Below, in pieces: positions 29,128-38,320 of a stretch of DNA of 64,000 nucleotides. The notes below the pieces were generated by a model. It was not told the DNA's origin. It did not search any database and saw nothing but the letters and a program-made list of their open reading frames with translations. Position numbers and translations under genes: made by a program. Origin of the DNA: an uncultured SAR324 cluster bacterium (GTDB lineage: Bacteria > SAR324 > NAC60-12); contig CAJJCY010000002.1 in assembly GCA_905182865.1 (NCBI GenBank), positions 1 to 64,000 on the forward strand, given 5' to 3'. Each line of letters begins with the position of its first letter. Positions within the stretch are counted from its first letter, which is position 1.

Positions 29128-29904
29128 TTATGCCAGCCGTCCAAAGAAGGCCATTCGTGCCAGTTCCGAAAGCATTATTCCAGGTTCAGTATTGAAATTG
29201 AGGGTCACGAGTATTCGGGCTTGATCACTGACAACTGGAGCTACTCGATGCAGAGAGTTTCTGCCTCGAAAGAGGACAAGCGCACCATCACCCATTGCCA
29301 GAGTTTTAGGCTTAAGTTTGCCCTTGATCACTGCTTCTGTATCAGCAAACGCCGAATCGCCTTTTTCGCTGTTACGCACTTTTTCCCGATACTCAAACTC
29401 TCCACCGTGCCCAGGAGACTGAAGCATCAAAGTTACTGCAAAGGATGCGTTGTCGAAGTGCCATCCCAGTTGCTGACCTTGCTCATAATAATTAATATTT
29501 ATGGAAGAAAGTGTATCTGCATAAGGAAAGACCAGCTCCCCCAAAACCTGTTTCAAAAACATTCTGAAATCGGGCCATTCATAAATCGTCCTTAACAGAG
29601 AGTTCTCCGGAACCTGATCATGCGTGATACAACCCTTGTCACTGACCTGTTCTAAATTACGTATGTGTTCAGCGGGAAAGTCAGGATCCGGATCCAGCAG
29701 GTAGGCGTTGTGATTCTGGTGACAAAAATACGCCAACGGCCTCACCTCGCGGGCTTCGTTTTGCAGATATTCCACTGTATCAGAGTTAAGGAAATTTTCC
29801 ATCACCAAAGCACCTTTGCTGTCCAACTGATCTTTGCACTTTTGGATGTAGCTACTGTCTTGAATTGGATGCAACTCGAGATTGACAATGGTTTCCAGAT
29901 TCAT
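29128..29904 (-). CDS. 2-oxoglutarate/Fe(II) oxygenase, HalD/BesD-like fold
   Basis: A 258-residue protein with a full facial triad: His149-x-Asp151 in GWHFDNASF and distal His219 in LHRVAPV, plus Arg230 in QARILVTL for 2-oxoglutarate. The layout (NYYEQGQQLGWHFDNASFAV, GHGGEFEY, LFRGRNSLHRV) recalls the HalD/BesD group known for amino-acid halogenases. Halogenases replace the Asp with Gly or Ala to make room for chloride; here Asp is present, so hydroxylation is expected. The substrate is unknown; the cluster suggests a free amine or amino-acid betaine. Confidence 0.8.
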   Translation of the reverse strand: MNLETIVNLELHPIQDSSYIQKCKDQLDSKGALVMENFLNSDTVEYLQNEAREVRPLAYFCHQNHNAYLLDPDPDFPAEHIRNLEQVSDKGCITHDQVPENSLLRTIYEWPDFRMFLKQVLGELVFPYADTLSSININYYEQGQQLGWHFDNASFAVTLMLQSPGHGGEFEYREKVRNSEKGDSAFADTEAVIKGKLKPKTLAMGDGALVLFRGRNSLHRVAPVVSDQARILVTLNFNTEPGIMLSELARMAFFGRLA

Positions 29905-29967
29905 AATTTTCCAAAGGTGGTTGAAGCATTTTAGTGATTAATAATTGTTTCTGTATAAATTTTTGAT

Positions 29968-31002
29968 TTAAGCGGCAGGATGATCACTAACCTGAACCAC
30001 CAATTTACCAAAATTTTTACCCTCCAGAAGTCCCATGAAAGCTTCTGGAGCATTTTCAAGTCCATCAACAATATCTTCACGATAATGAAGCTTTCCTTCC
30101 TTAATCCATTTGGCAAGCTCCGTCAGGGCTTCTTTTTCCTGAGCAGCAAAATCCCAGACGATGAAGCCGCGAAAAGTCAGTCGTTTAACCAGGATGTCAC
30201 GCATCAGCAACGGTGTTAAATTTGGACCCGGCGGCAGTTCAGTGGCATTGTAAAGTGCTATCAATCCACAAACTGGAATGCGCGCAAAGTCATTGAGCAG
30301 AGGCATGACTGTTTCAAATACTTTTCCGCTTACATTTTCAAAATAGACATCAATTCCATCCGGACAAGCATTTTTTAGTGCTTCAGCGAAATCCGGACTA
30401 TTGTGATTGACGCAAGCATCAAAGCCAAATTCCTCTGTGACAAATTTACATTTTTCCTCAGAACCCGCAATGCCGACTGCTCTCGCACCTTTAATGTGTG
30501 CGATTTGCCCCACCACCGAACCTACCGCTCCGGATGCCGCAGCCACGACCACCGTTTCACCTTTTTTGGGTTGACCAATGTTCAGAAAACCTGTGTAAGC
30601 CGTAACTCCGGGCATTCCCAGAACACCGGTTGCAGTTGAAATTGGAGCCAGCTCCGGATCAATTTTCCTCAACGCTTTACCCTCCGATGCCCAATAATCC
30701 TGCCATCCCCCATAACCGTAAACAATGTCACCTTGTTGAAAATTTGTGCTTCGAGATTTAAGTACTTGTCCTACTGTTCCTCCAGTCATTACCTCATTGA
30801 TTTTGACTGGATCTGCATAAGATTTGCTGTCATTCATTCGTCCCCGCATATATGGATCAAGCGACAAATAAATAGTTTTGCACAAAACCTGTCCCTCTTC
30901 CGGAACTGGAACAGAAGCATCAACTAAACTAAAATCATCCGGCTGCGGTTTTCCGCTAGGACGCTTTACTAAGATAATTTGACGGTTTATTTTGTTTGAC
31001 AT
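29968..31002 (-). CDS. NADP-dependent oxidoreductase, CurA/PTGR-like (zinc-independent MDR)
   Basis: About 344 residues from the ATG at 31002 (MSNKINRQIILVKRPSGKP), preceded by AGGTC; a longer frame upstream adds an unlikely 22-residue extension overlapping the Rieske gene's end. Family marks are LSLDPYMRGRM near 50, VYGYGGWQDYW, VVAAASGAVGSVVGQIAH as the nucleotide loop, VYFENVSGKVFE and the C-terminal LEGKNFGKLVVQV. Such enzymes reduce the double bond of alpha,beta-unsaturated carbonyls using NADPH. No zinc cysteines are present. A detoxifying or pathway reductase role is likely. Confidence 0.87.
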   Translation of the reverse strand: MSNKINRQIILVKRPSGKPQPDDFSLVDASVPVPEEGQVLCKTIYLSLDPYMRGRMNDSKSYADPVKINEVMTGGTVGQVLKSRSTNFQQGDIVYGYGGWQDYWASEGKALRKIDPELAPISTATGVLGMPGVTAYTGFLNIGQPKKGETVVVAAASGAVGSVVGQIAHIKGARAVGIAGSEEKCKFVTEEFGFDACVNHNSPDFAEALKNACPDGIDVYFENVSGKVFETVMPLLNDFARIPVCGLIALYNATELPPGPNLTPLLMRDILVKRLTFRGFIVWDFAAQEKEALTELAKWIKEGKLHYREDIVDGLENAPEAFMGLLEGKNFGKLVVQVSDHPAA

Positions 31003-31037
31003 ATTGACCTGTTTTAAGAATTTAAAAAGAGTTAATG

Positions 31038-32183
31038 TTATTGTCTTAGCCACTGATCCGCATACCACCTAGCAAAGGAAGAGACATTCGCTTCCAGTTG
31101 CGGCTGAAATCGCCCCTGACGAGCATCTAAAGAAGCGAGTCCACGCTGTTGGTTCACCAAGGCCGGAATGTCTTCTTCGATTCCGGCATCAAAACGTTGA
31201 TAATAACCAGCTATTTTTTTCTCAAAGTCCGGAAGTACTTCGGTTTCCGGCGGAACACAAATGCTCTGGTAAACTTGACAACAATCTGCACTGAGTGGAT
31301 AGGCTTCATAAATCCAGAGGACATCCATACCTGCCGCAAAGGCCATATTTGGAAATACCCAGGTGTATTGGACACCGGAAGCGGCACGACCTTGGAGATT
31401 CGTCATGTTTGGCAGGGGTTGTTCTTCAGAATCCTGTAAGAGTCCTCCGGTGCCTTCTGTATTTCCAAACTGACTGGCAAAGGCTCCAGTCACTTTGTCT
31501 GGTGGAGTTGGAAAATTATAAATTTCATCAAGTGAATCCGGATGCACAAAGGGCAAATGGTAGTATTCATTGAATACATCCAGAAAGGCTTTCCAGTTGC
31601 AGTCAACAGTCAACGATCTTCGCCGTGTTGTCACCAGTGATCCAATGGGCCATGGAGCATGAATTTCTGCAAAATCACCAAGGTAATCATCAAGATCGGG
31701 CGCAGAAGGATCTAGACAGATGAAGACAAAACCAAGCCGCTCCTCGGCATGATAACTGATCAGTCCATAATCTGACCTCTCAAAACCTGAAACCTTATTC
31801 ATGTGCGGCGCTCCGGAGAGAGAGCCATCAAGTTTGTAAGTCCAAGCGTGAAACGGACAACGTATATGTTTACAGTTGCCTTCATCGTTCAAAAGACGGG
31901 CGCCTCGGTGGCGGCAAGTGTTGGCAAAAGCCCTCAAAACTCCATCATGATCCCGTAGTACAATTACGGGTTTTCCACCAAGATTCATCGTTTCATAATC
32001 TCCGGAAACTGCAAAACGATCTGCACGCCCTAACCCAATCCAGTTGTGTTGAAAAACTTTTTCGAGTTCCTCCTGCAAAAGTTCTTCCGAAGTGTAACAT
32101 TCCGGTGGAATCGAAAAGGCTTGCTCTGCCGGCAGTTGGCAGTTGGCAAGTTGTTCACGCAGGGATTTCATTTGAGCAACCAT
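31038..32183 (-). CDS. Rieske oxygenase alpha subunit, quaternary-ammonium (CntA/GbcA) type
   Basis: A 381-residue Rieske non-haem iron oxygenase. The 2Fe-2S ligands are Cys90, His92, Cys109 and His112 (CRHRGA; CPFHAW). The mononuclear iron site is FNEYYHLPFVH with His209 and His214 and a distal Asp in EEDIPALV near 335. The residue three before His209 is Glu206, where most ring-hydroxylating enzymes have Asp. A bridging Glu is known from carnitine monooxygenase CntA and is shared by GbcA-like enzymes, from memory. A demethylase or monooxygenase acting on a betaine is therefore likely. No reductase subunit is encoded in the array. Confidence 0.85.
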   Translation of the reverse strand: MVAQMKSLREQLANCQLPAEQAFSIPPECYTSEELLQEELEKVFQHNWIGLGRADRFAVSGDYETMNLGGKPVIVLRDHDGVLRAFANTCRHRGARLLNDEGNCKHIRCPFHAWTYKLDGSLSGAPHMNKVSGFERSDYGLISYHAEERLGFVFICLDPSAPDLDDYLGDFAEIHAPWPIGSLVTTRRRSLTVDCNWKAFLDVFNEYYHLPFVHPDSLDEIYNFPTPPDKVTGAFASQFGNTEGTGGLLQDSEEQPLPNMTNLQGRAASGVQYTWVFPNMAFAAGMDVLWIYEAYPLSADCCQVYQSICVPPETEVLPDFEKKIAGYYQRFDAGIEEDIPALVNQQRGLASLDARQGRFQPQLEANVSSFARWYADQWLRQ

Positions 32184-32275
32184 TGAGTGAACCCTCCAAT
32201 GGGGTTGTTGGTTTTTAACTCTTTAACAGTTGAGTTCATGTGGGGATTAATTATGAAATGGAGTGTGAATTTTGT

Positions 32276-33079
32276 TCAGTTGGTATCATAAACCTTATGT
32301 TTAAGTCGTTCCACTTCAGCTTGGAAAGTAATCATTTCCAGAGCAAAATCTTCCGTACAAGGAGGTTCCGGACGGAAATGATTGAAACGATCTTTTCCCT
32401 GTACCAAAGTAGCTGATTCACAGTCTGTGTGTGTCTGTCTCATTCGGGGTGTGAGATATTGAAGTGAAAGACCGATCCTCCGATTACCGGATGTATTCGG
32501 ATATGAGGCGTGCGGCGTCCATCCGTGGTGCAGAGAAACTTCTCCCGATTGAAGTTCAACACTCACCACCTGTTCTTCGTCAATTTCCAAATTTAGTTCT
32601 TGACCACGGTGCAGTATATTTTCTTCGTCAAAAGTACTATGGTGATCGTGTTTTCCTTGGTGATGTGATCCGGGTAATATTTTCATACAGCCGTTTTCAG
32701 TCGTCACTTCCGAAAGTGCAACCCAGGCGGTCACAAGTTCGTCTCCATCCAAACCCCAATAGGTCAAATCCTGATGCCATGAAATATACTTTTTGTTACT
32801 AGGTTCTTTAATAACGTAAGCTCCATCCCAAAGCAAAATATCCGGCCCCAGCAAGCTTTCCACTGCATCCAACAATAGAGGGTTCTTTCCAATCTCCGCC
32901 GCAGATTTCATCAGTAAATAAGGCTTTGTGCGGTAGTGCATCAGACCGTGTTTCGCCTCCATATTTTCTAATTGCTCTCTGTGGTCGGCGGCTTCTTCTG
33001 CTGATAAAATTCTCAGAGGAAAGAAAAAACCGTCCCGTCGATATTGTTCTTGATCTGCTTGGCTGAGTTGATGGCTCAT
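32276..33079 (-). CDS. Phytanoyl-CoA dioxygenase (PhyH)-family protein, possible PhnY-like partner
   Basis: A 267-residue Fe(II)/2-oxoglutarate oxygenase. The iron ligands are His102 and Asp104 (SWHQDLTYWG) and His190 (GWTPHASYPN), with Arg200/201 (GNRRIGLSLQY) for 2-oxoglutarate. LTAWVAL-type text appears as LVTAWVALSEVTTENGCM, then ILPGSHHQG. PhyH-family proteins hydroxylate diverse small molecules. It lies 33 bp downstream of an HD-domain oxygenase-like gene, the same pairing as PhnY with PhnZ in phosphonate breakdown. That pairing, not the sequence alone, suggests a two-step oxidation. Confidence 0.82.
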   Translation of the reverse strand: MSHQLSQADQEQYRRDGFFFPLRILSAEEAADHREQLENMEAKHGLMHYRTKPYLLMKSAAEIGKNPLLLDAVESLLGPDILLWDGAYVIKEPSNKKYISWHQDLTYWGLDGDELVTAWVALSEVTTENGCMKILPGSHHQGKHDHHSTFDEENILHRGQELNLEIDEEQVVSVELQSGEVSLHHGWTPHASYPNTSGNRRIGLSLQYLTPRMRQTHTDCESATLVQGKDRFNHFRPEPPCTEDFALEMITFQAEVERLKHKVYDTN

Positions 33080-33112
33080 ATCGTTTTTTTCAGCTGAGTC
33101 AGTTTTCCTTCA

Positions 33113-33683
33113 TCAATCTAATAGGTTACACGGCTCGCTGAGAACACTACGTACCATTGGGTCAAAATGCTCTAAAGGAAATGTATCGTAATTAGGATCG
33201 AAGGAAGATTGATCCCAACGATAACAGAAATCGACGCACGCTTGAAAATGCTGGTGATCCTTGAAACGGTCTCTAAGGTTACGATCTTTATTAACATGGT
33301 GAAAATAATAATAACCTTGAAACAGGCCATGATGTTTAATTATCAATGAACTTTCAACTTATAATGTAAGGTTGAAGAATGGCGGCAGCGACTTGGCTGT
33401 GATTGTCCGGAGCTAAAACATCACCAATATCATGTAGCAAAGCACAGACAATGGTTTCTTCATCCGAACCATCCCTTTCTGCTCGAGTGGCCGTTTGGAG
33501 AGAATGCTGATAGCGGTCAATTTGATAGCCCAAACGATCTCCTTGCATTCGCTTGAGCAATCCCAAGAGCATCTCCGGAATTCCTTCGCGGCATTGAACA
33601 TAAAGCGGCTTTAGGAAAGCATATTCCTCCTTTGTACCGTCTTCCATTTTTGTGAAGCTGACTGTATCCATAATTTCCTCCAA
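33113..33683 (-). CDS. HD-domain oxygenase-like protein (PhnZ/TmpB-like), frameshifted
   Basis: Two frames join near 33350 into a protein of about 190 residues, the usual size for PhnZ-type mixed-valent di-iron oxygenases. Metal ligands all appear: His60 (DRYQHSLQTA), His84-Asp85 (LLHDIGD), His95 (DNHSQVAA), a His in IKHHGLFQG and Asp in CVDFCYRWD. Only one base need change in the ATTATAAGTTGAAAG stretch to restore the frame. PhnZ cleaves a 1-hydroxyalkylphosphonate; TmpB does so for the trimethylammonio analogue giving glycine betaine. Simple phosphohydrolase activity remains an alternative. Confidence 0.75.
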
Positions 33684-33997
33684 AACTATTATTGCAGTAA
33701 TGTATTACCGGTTTTTCTCAATCTTCGCTGAATTACAGTTAAGTGGTTGCGAATATTATCGTGCTCAAAGTAAGCATCCTGCAAATGTCGTTTAACGATT
33801 AGCTTCTAAGCAATTGAAATTGCTTCTCTGATGTTTACAGTTCAATTCACTCATCACTATAATGATTATCTCTCAACCACAAATGAGGCAACGTGATAGC
33901 CTCTACGTTTTTCCAAGTAATTTAAACCAAGTCTTTTTGCTTTTGTATGACTTTGTTCAGAATATTTATTTTAAAAAGGTTCGTTCAATGTTGAAAT
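33684..33997. other. Intergenic gap inside the minus-strand catabolic array
   Basis: About 310 bp without a gene. It probably holds the promoter for the HD-PhyH-Rieske set, but I could not pick a convincing -35/-10 pair. Confidence 0.35.
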
Positions 33998-34788
33998 TTA
34001 CAACCTATAAGAAGGCTCTTCTTCGTCAAGTATAGCTTTGAGTTCAGCAAAAAATATTTGACTGGAGTCTGGATATTTTTCCCATTGTACAGCGGTTTTT
34101 TCTGCAATCTCATCAGAAAGGAAGCGAAGCGGCTGACCTGTCCAGAGTGCTTTGATGTAAGTTTCCACAGCCCGTTCAAAATAATAAAGCCGATTGAAAG
34201 TGTCGGCTACATTTGAGCCGATAACAAGTACACCGTGATTGCCCATAATCATGACTTTGATCTTAGGTTCGTTGAACAATTCTGCACACCGCTCACCTTC
34301 CTTCTCAAAAGCCATTCCACCGTATTCCTCGTCAATCACATAACGCTTGTAAAATATGGCAGTATTTTGGTCGATTGGTGGTAAGTTGCTGTCTGCGAGG
34401 CTGGCAAGAACTGTGGAATAAATCAGGATGCAACGTGCATCACACAGCGCGCGTGCGGGCATTGACGGTGAATTGAAGCGTGTAGTCCCCAGGCAGTAGG
34501 ATCAGGTGCGTCAGGATGTTCCATAGTGCTCGAATCATTTGCGTCCAACACGAGAATTTCGCTGGCTCTGATAAGGCTGAAATAGCGCAGATTAGGATTC
34601 ATTAAAAACCGAGTGCCTTCTTCGTTAACAGCAAGTGAAAAATGGTTGGCAACGCCTTCGTGCATGCCCAGCCGCGCAGTCCAGCGGAAAGCACACGCCA
34701 AATCAATGCGTTCGTTTTCATAGTTAAAACTGGATTGAGTAGTGACCGATTTGTGGTCCGTAAGATTGTCGCGTTTCATAACTCTCAC
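33998..34788 (-). CDS. Class II aldolase/adducin-family protein, frameshifted
   Basis: The first frame (GTG 34788 or ATG 34779) gives LACAFRWTARLGMHEGVANHFS, LMNPNLRYFSLIRASEIL and HRQCPHARCVMHV; the second continues ATVLASLADSNLPPIDQNT, KVMIMGNHGVLVIG and YYFERAVETYIKAL. They join near 34430, where an indel breaks the HVHS zinc motif. GNHG supplies another zinc ligand. These proteins cleave sugar phosphates or bind related ligands; many catabolic-cluster members have unknown substrates. It begins at the stop of the carnitine dehydrogenase gene, so translation is coupled. Confidence 0.8.
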
Positions 34789-36285
34789 TACTTTTTGTTA
34801 AGTTCCTGAAAACCTTTACCTGCATAATCCGGTATACTCAAATTTTGATGTCCATTCCAAATTTGTGCAAGTTTTTCGTAAAGAATTTTTCCAAATGGAC
34901 AAGCCTTTCCTTTGTTAGTATTGACATGCAGAAGCATGTGCTCCCCGGTGGCCAGAACATCACCGGAAGAAGAATGGAGCATCTCATGAACTATACGGAT
35001 GCGTTTTTCGTCATAATCGAGTAATTGCGTTTCAACCGAAAGAGACTCTCCGCCAGAAACTTCTCGTAAATGCCGAATGTGCGTTTCTACTGTGTAAACG
35101 GAAAAACCCTGTTTACGATAATTTTCATCCATGCCGATAAAATTCAAAAACGCATCAGAAGTATCACCAAAAACTTGCAGATAACGGCTTTCGGTCATGT
35201 GACCATTGTAGTCCAGCCAGTCCGGGCGAACTTTGGAATCATGCAATCTTAAGGTTTCGGAAAGATCTGGATCGCTGGCAACGATTCCTGAATGTGCTTT
35301 TTCGTAGAGACGTTCTTCGTATTCTTTAAGCAACGCTCCAGCACCCCAATCATGGAGTTTGAGTCCCTGCATAATCGCTACCAGATTATCATCACGGATG
35401 CGTTCCAATTCCCGGATGGAATGCATTCCGGATTGCGCGTCTGACTGCGCCACAATTTTCTCAATCAATTCTTCATTTAATTCCGGTACATCCATAAGTT
35501 TCGTCCAGGGCAAACTTAAAGTCGGGCCAAATTGTGAAATGAAGTGTCGCATACCTGCTTCACCACCGGCAACTCGATATGTTTCAAACAACCCCATTTG
35601 CGCCCAGCGCAGACCAAACCCATAACGAATGCGTCATCCAATTCTTCTGTGCTGGCCACATCATCCGTATCAACCAAGAGCCCTCACGCCAAACCGCTTC
35701 CAGCAAACGGTCGGCAATGAACGCGTCAATTTCTTTTTGACCCGCAAGCGGCTTCATGCCCACTTCACGATAAAATTCAGCGGCTGTTGCTTTGCAATGC
35801 AGTGAAGTTTTTTCTGCCTCCCACTAATTTCAACCAGTGGTAGAAGATAGACAGGATTAAAAGGATGAGCCGACCATGAACCGTTCAGGGTTCTGCATTT
35901 TCGGCTTGAAGATCTGACGGCTTTAATGCCTGACGTAGAGGAACACGATCAGTGGCATTTCAGGCACATACTGCTCAATTTGGTTTATGATGGAACGCTT
36001 CAGTTCGAGCCGTTCCGGCGCACTCTCCTGAACAAACTCTACATCTTGAACCGCCTTTTCAAGCGAGTCCAAAAAAACCAGTTTGCCCGGTTTTAGGAGA
36101 GGAGCCATTGTCAGTTTTGAATAAGCACCCCTGGCGTTGGACAGCATTTCGTTGAGACTCCGTTCCGCACTATCAGACGGATCATAGACGTTCACGTCAA
36201 TACCGTTCAACAAGAAACGCGCGGCCCATCCACCTCCGATTACACCTCCTCCAATCAGAGCCACTTTTTTTATGAGCTTACTCAT
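34788..36285 (-). pseudogene. L-carnitine dehydrogenase fused to thioesterase (frameshifted)
   Basis: The N-terminal frame starts MSKLIKKVALIGGGVIGGGW, the Rossmann motif of 3-hydroxyacyl-CoA-type dehydrogenases. A broken middle yields LKPSDLQAE, AHPFNPVYLLPLVEISG with the catalytic His, and EIDAFIADRLLEAVWREG. An intact C-terminal frame (35597-34788) has MGLFETYRVAGGEAGMRHF, WTKLMDVPELNEELI, then a hot-dog thioesterase domain (VRPDWLDYNGHMTESRY, FSVYTVETHIRHLREV). This fusion, about 495 residues, is the known bacterial carnitine 3-dehydrogenase/betainyl-CoA thioesterase architecture. It would oxidise carnitine to dehydrocarnitine with NAD. About five indels fall in 35600-35960. Confidence 0.82.
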
Positions 36286-36308
36286 CTTTAGATAATTTCA
36301 TAATTCTG

Positions 36309-37195
36309 CTATATGCTATAACGTTTAATCCCTAACTGCAGAAGATGTGGTAATACAACTCCTATCATAACCAAGACCGCACCTGTTATCTTGAGCAAGG
36401 TTATCTCTTCTCCCATGAAAATTGCTGCCCACAAAAATCCTAAGGGAATAACCAATACAAGAAACAAACTGGCCATTCCAACTGGAATATGACGCATTGC
36501 CTGGTTGTATAAGAAGAAAGGAATAGCCAGTGAAAAAACTAAATATACAAAAGTCATTATTGTTCCAGATGAAGCCTGAAAAGGAAGTTCCAAATTTCCG
36601 AAAAAAATTAGATTTAAAAACATAATAACCGTAGCTGAAACCATCTGACTTGAAGTGACTACAAACGTTGAAATTTCTGTTAACATTATTTTTCGCGTCA
36701 ACAATTGGCTAAAAGTCATCAAGCCAAAAACAGTCAGCAAAAGTACGTTCCCCAAAAGACTGTCTTTATTTATAATCTGTTCTCCTAAGAAAAATAGAGA
36801 AAATCCAAATAAAACAAAAACGCCCCAAACCAGACGGAAGACTGGACCTCTTCCTTTAAAACCAAACGGGCGAGGATCGGCTGAGAGAATGGCATCAGTG
36901 CCATAACTAAGACAGTGTTTGAGACACTCACTAGTGTAAGCGAAGTTACAAAAAGGAGGGACGTCAAACCTGGATCTAAAACTCCCAACAAGAATGGCCT
37001 CCATCCAATCTGCTTTAGTCGAAAACTGTACCCCATACAAAATGTTACAGTCAGCAAGATTATTGCTGAAAGAAATGTTCTCATAAAAACAAGCTGAGGT
37101 ACAGCAATTTCAACAAGGGCAATTTTATTGGCCACTGGATTAAAAGACCATAAAATACAGGCCATGATTAGAAATATATATGCACGAACTATCAT
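36309..37195 (-). CDS. EamA/DMT-family transporter, frameshifted
   Basis: Two overlapping frames combine into a ten-helix drug/metabolite exporter. The N-terminal frame runs MIVRAYIFLIMACILWSFNP to LALMPFSQPILARLVLKEE-like text; the other provides LGEQIINKDSLLGNVLLL onward through LVLVIPLGFLWAAIFMGEEI and LLKITGAVLVMIGVVL, the typical second EamA repeat. One indel near 36840-36870 explains the split. Function is export or import of a small metabolite, not predictable. It heads the minus-strand array and diverges from the LysR gene, so it may be that regulator's target. Confidence 0.82.
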
Positions 37196-37289
37196 GATAA
37201 TGCTCTGTTGAAAGTATGTAAATTAATTGTTCTTACATTATAATTACAAATTATCTGTACTAATCAATCAACAATAATATTGTATTTTT

Positions 37290-37304
37290 CTTGATACCAT
37301 CAAG
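37290..37304. promoter_or_regulatory. LysR-type operator candidate, perfect palindrome
   Basis: CTTGAT-ACC-ATCAAG is a perfect 6+3+6 inverted repeat in the 178 bp region between the divergent EamA and LysR genes. LysR regulators usually bind such T-n-A dyads in divergent promoters. Confidence 0.5.
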
Positions 37305-37373
37305 TATTTGTTTTACAAGTAATAAGTATTAATTACAATTGATCTTTTTTAATGATTATGATTAGTAATATTT

Positions 37374-38297
37374 ATGGATGGTTTTAAAGAATTTCCGTCA
37401 CTTAACTTTCTCCACACTTTTGAGTCCGTTGCTCGTCACTTGAGTTTTACCAACGCGGCTAAAGAACTCTTTGTGACACAAGCCGCGGTGAGTTATCAGA
37501 TTAAAGCTTTGGAAGACTATTTAGGCGTGAAACTTTTTCACCGGGAAAAACGTAAAGTATTTCTTTCTGAGGAGGGCCAAAAATTATTACCGTCTGTTGT
37601 GAGTGGATTTCAGGGAATTACAGACTGTTTGGAGAATATACGCAATTACGATGCGGAAGACACGATAGTGGTCGGTGTTGGTTCATCTTTTTCTGCCAAC
37701 TGGCTTGTGCACCGTTTAGGTGCGTTTTACCAGAAGTATCCAGAAGTAAATCTTCATCTTAAATTTTCTAATAATGAACTGGATTTTGTTGCAGATGGAA
37801 CTGATTTGGCAGTGGTCTGGGGCAAAGGAGATTGGCAGGGATTGATGTCCGAACAATTAATGGTCGTTGAATTTACACCTGTTTGCAGTCCTGAGTTATT
37901 AAATAAAACACACCCTCTGAAAACTCCGGAGGATTTGGTTCACTATCCGTTGCTGCATGATCCCGATTACAACATATGGCAGGAATGGTTGGAAGAAGCG
38001 GGTATACCGGAAAGGAAATATAAACGTCGTACTGTCATCCGAGATTCCAATGTTCTCATCCACTCTACTTTGGACGGCCACGGAATTGCGCTCTGTCCGG
38101 TGGGAATAGTGCAGGAATATTTGGATTCAGGACGGTTGATCCGTCCCTTTGATCTTTCAATTACCGGAGGTGGTTTTTACTATCTCGTCTATCCTGAAAA
38201 AGCATTACGCAAACCGCTGGTGCGTCTATTCAAAACCTGGCTGATCAGCGAGGTCACAAAAATAGAATGGCAGGAAACCTCTCAAGAGTCTTTTTAG
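37374..38297 (+). CDS. LysR-family transcriptional regulator, GcvA-like
   Basis: A 307-residue intact regulator. The winged HTH occupies residues ~10-65 (LHTFESVARHLSFTNAAKEL, VTQAAVSYQIKALEDYLG, KLFHREKRKVFLSEEG). The effector domain follows with VGVGSSFSANWLVHRLGAF and HGIALCPVGIVQEYL. The P-S-L-N-x-L-x-x-F opening is typical of the GcvA/AmpR branch. It diverges from the EamA gene and catabolic array and precedes a TauE-type exporter, so it may control either. The effector is unknown. Confidence 0.9.
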   Translation: MDGFKEFPSLNFLHTFESVARHLSFTNAAKELFVTQAAVSYQIKALEDYLGVKLFHREKRKVFLSEEGQKLLPSVVSGFQGITDCLENIRNYDAEDTIVVGVGSSFSANWLVHRLGAFYQKYPEVNLHLKFSNNELDFVADGTDLAVVWGKGDWQGLMSEQLMVVEFTPVCSPELLNKTHPLKTPEDLVHYPLLHDPDYNIWQEWLEEAGIPERKYKRRTVIRDSNVLIHSTLDGHGIALCPVGIVQEYLDSGRLIRPFDLSITGGGFYYLVYPEKALRKPLVRLFKTWLISEVTKIEWQETSQESF

Positions 38298-38320
38298 GTA
38301 TGCAAATAGAATGGCAGGAA
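38260..38320 (+). repeat. 17 bp direct repeat across LysR end and TauE start
   Basis: AAATAGAATGGCAGGAA occurs at 38260-38276 and again at 38304-38320, 44 bp apart. The first copy encodes the end of the LysR protein (IEWQE) and the second the start of the exporter (MQIEWQEW). This suggests a small tandem duplication at the gene junction. Confidence 0.7.

Noticed and set aside
29128-29904. Amino-acid halogenase
   Set aside because: The iron-binding Asp151 is present, which leaves no site for chloride.
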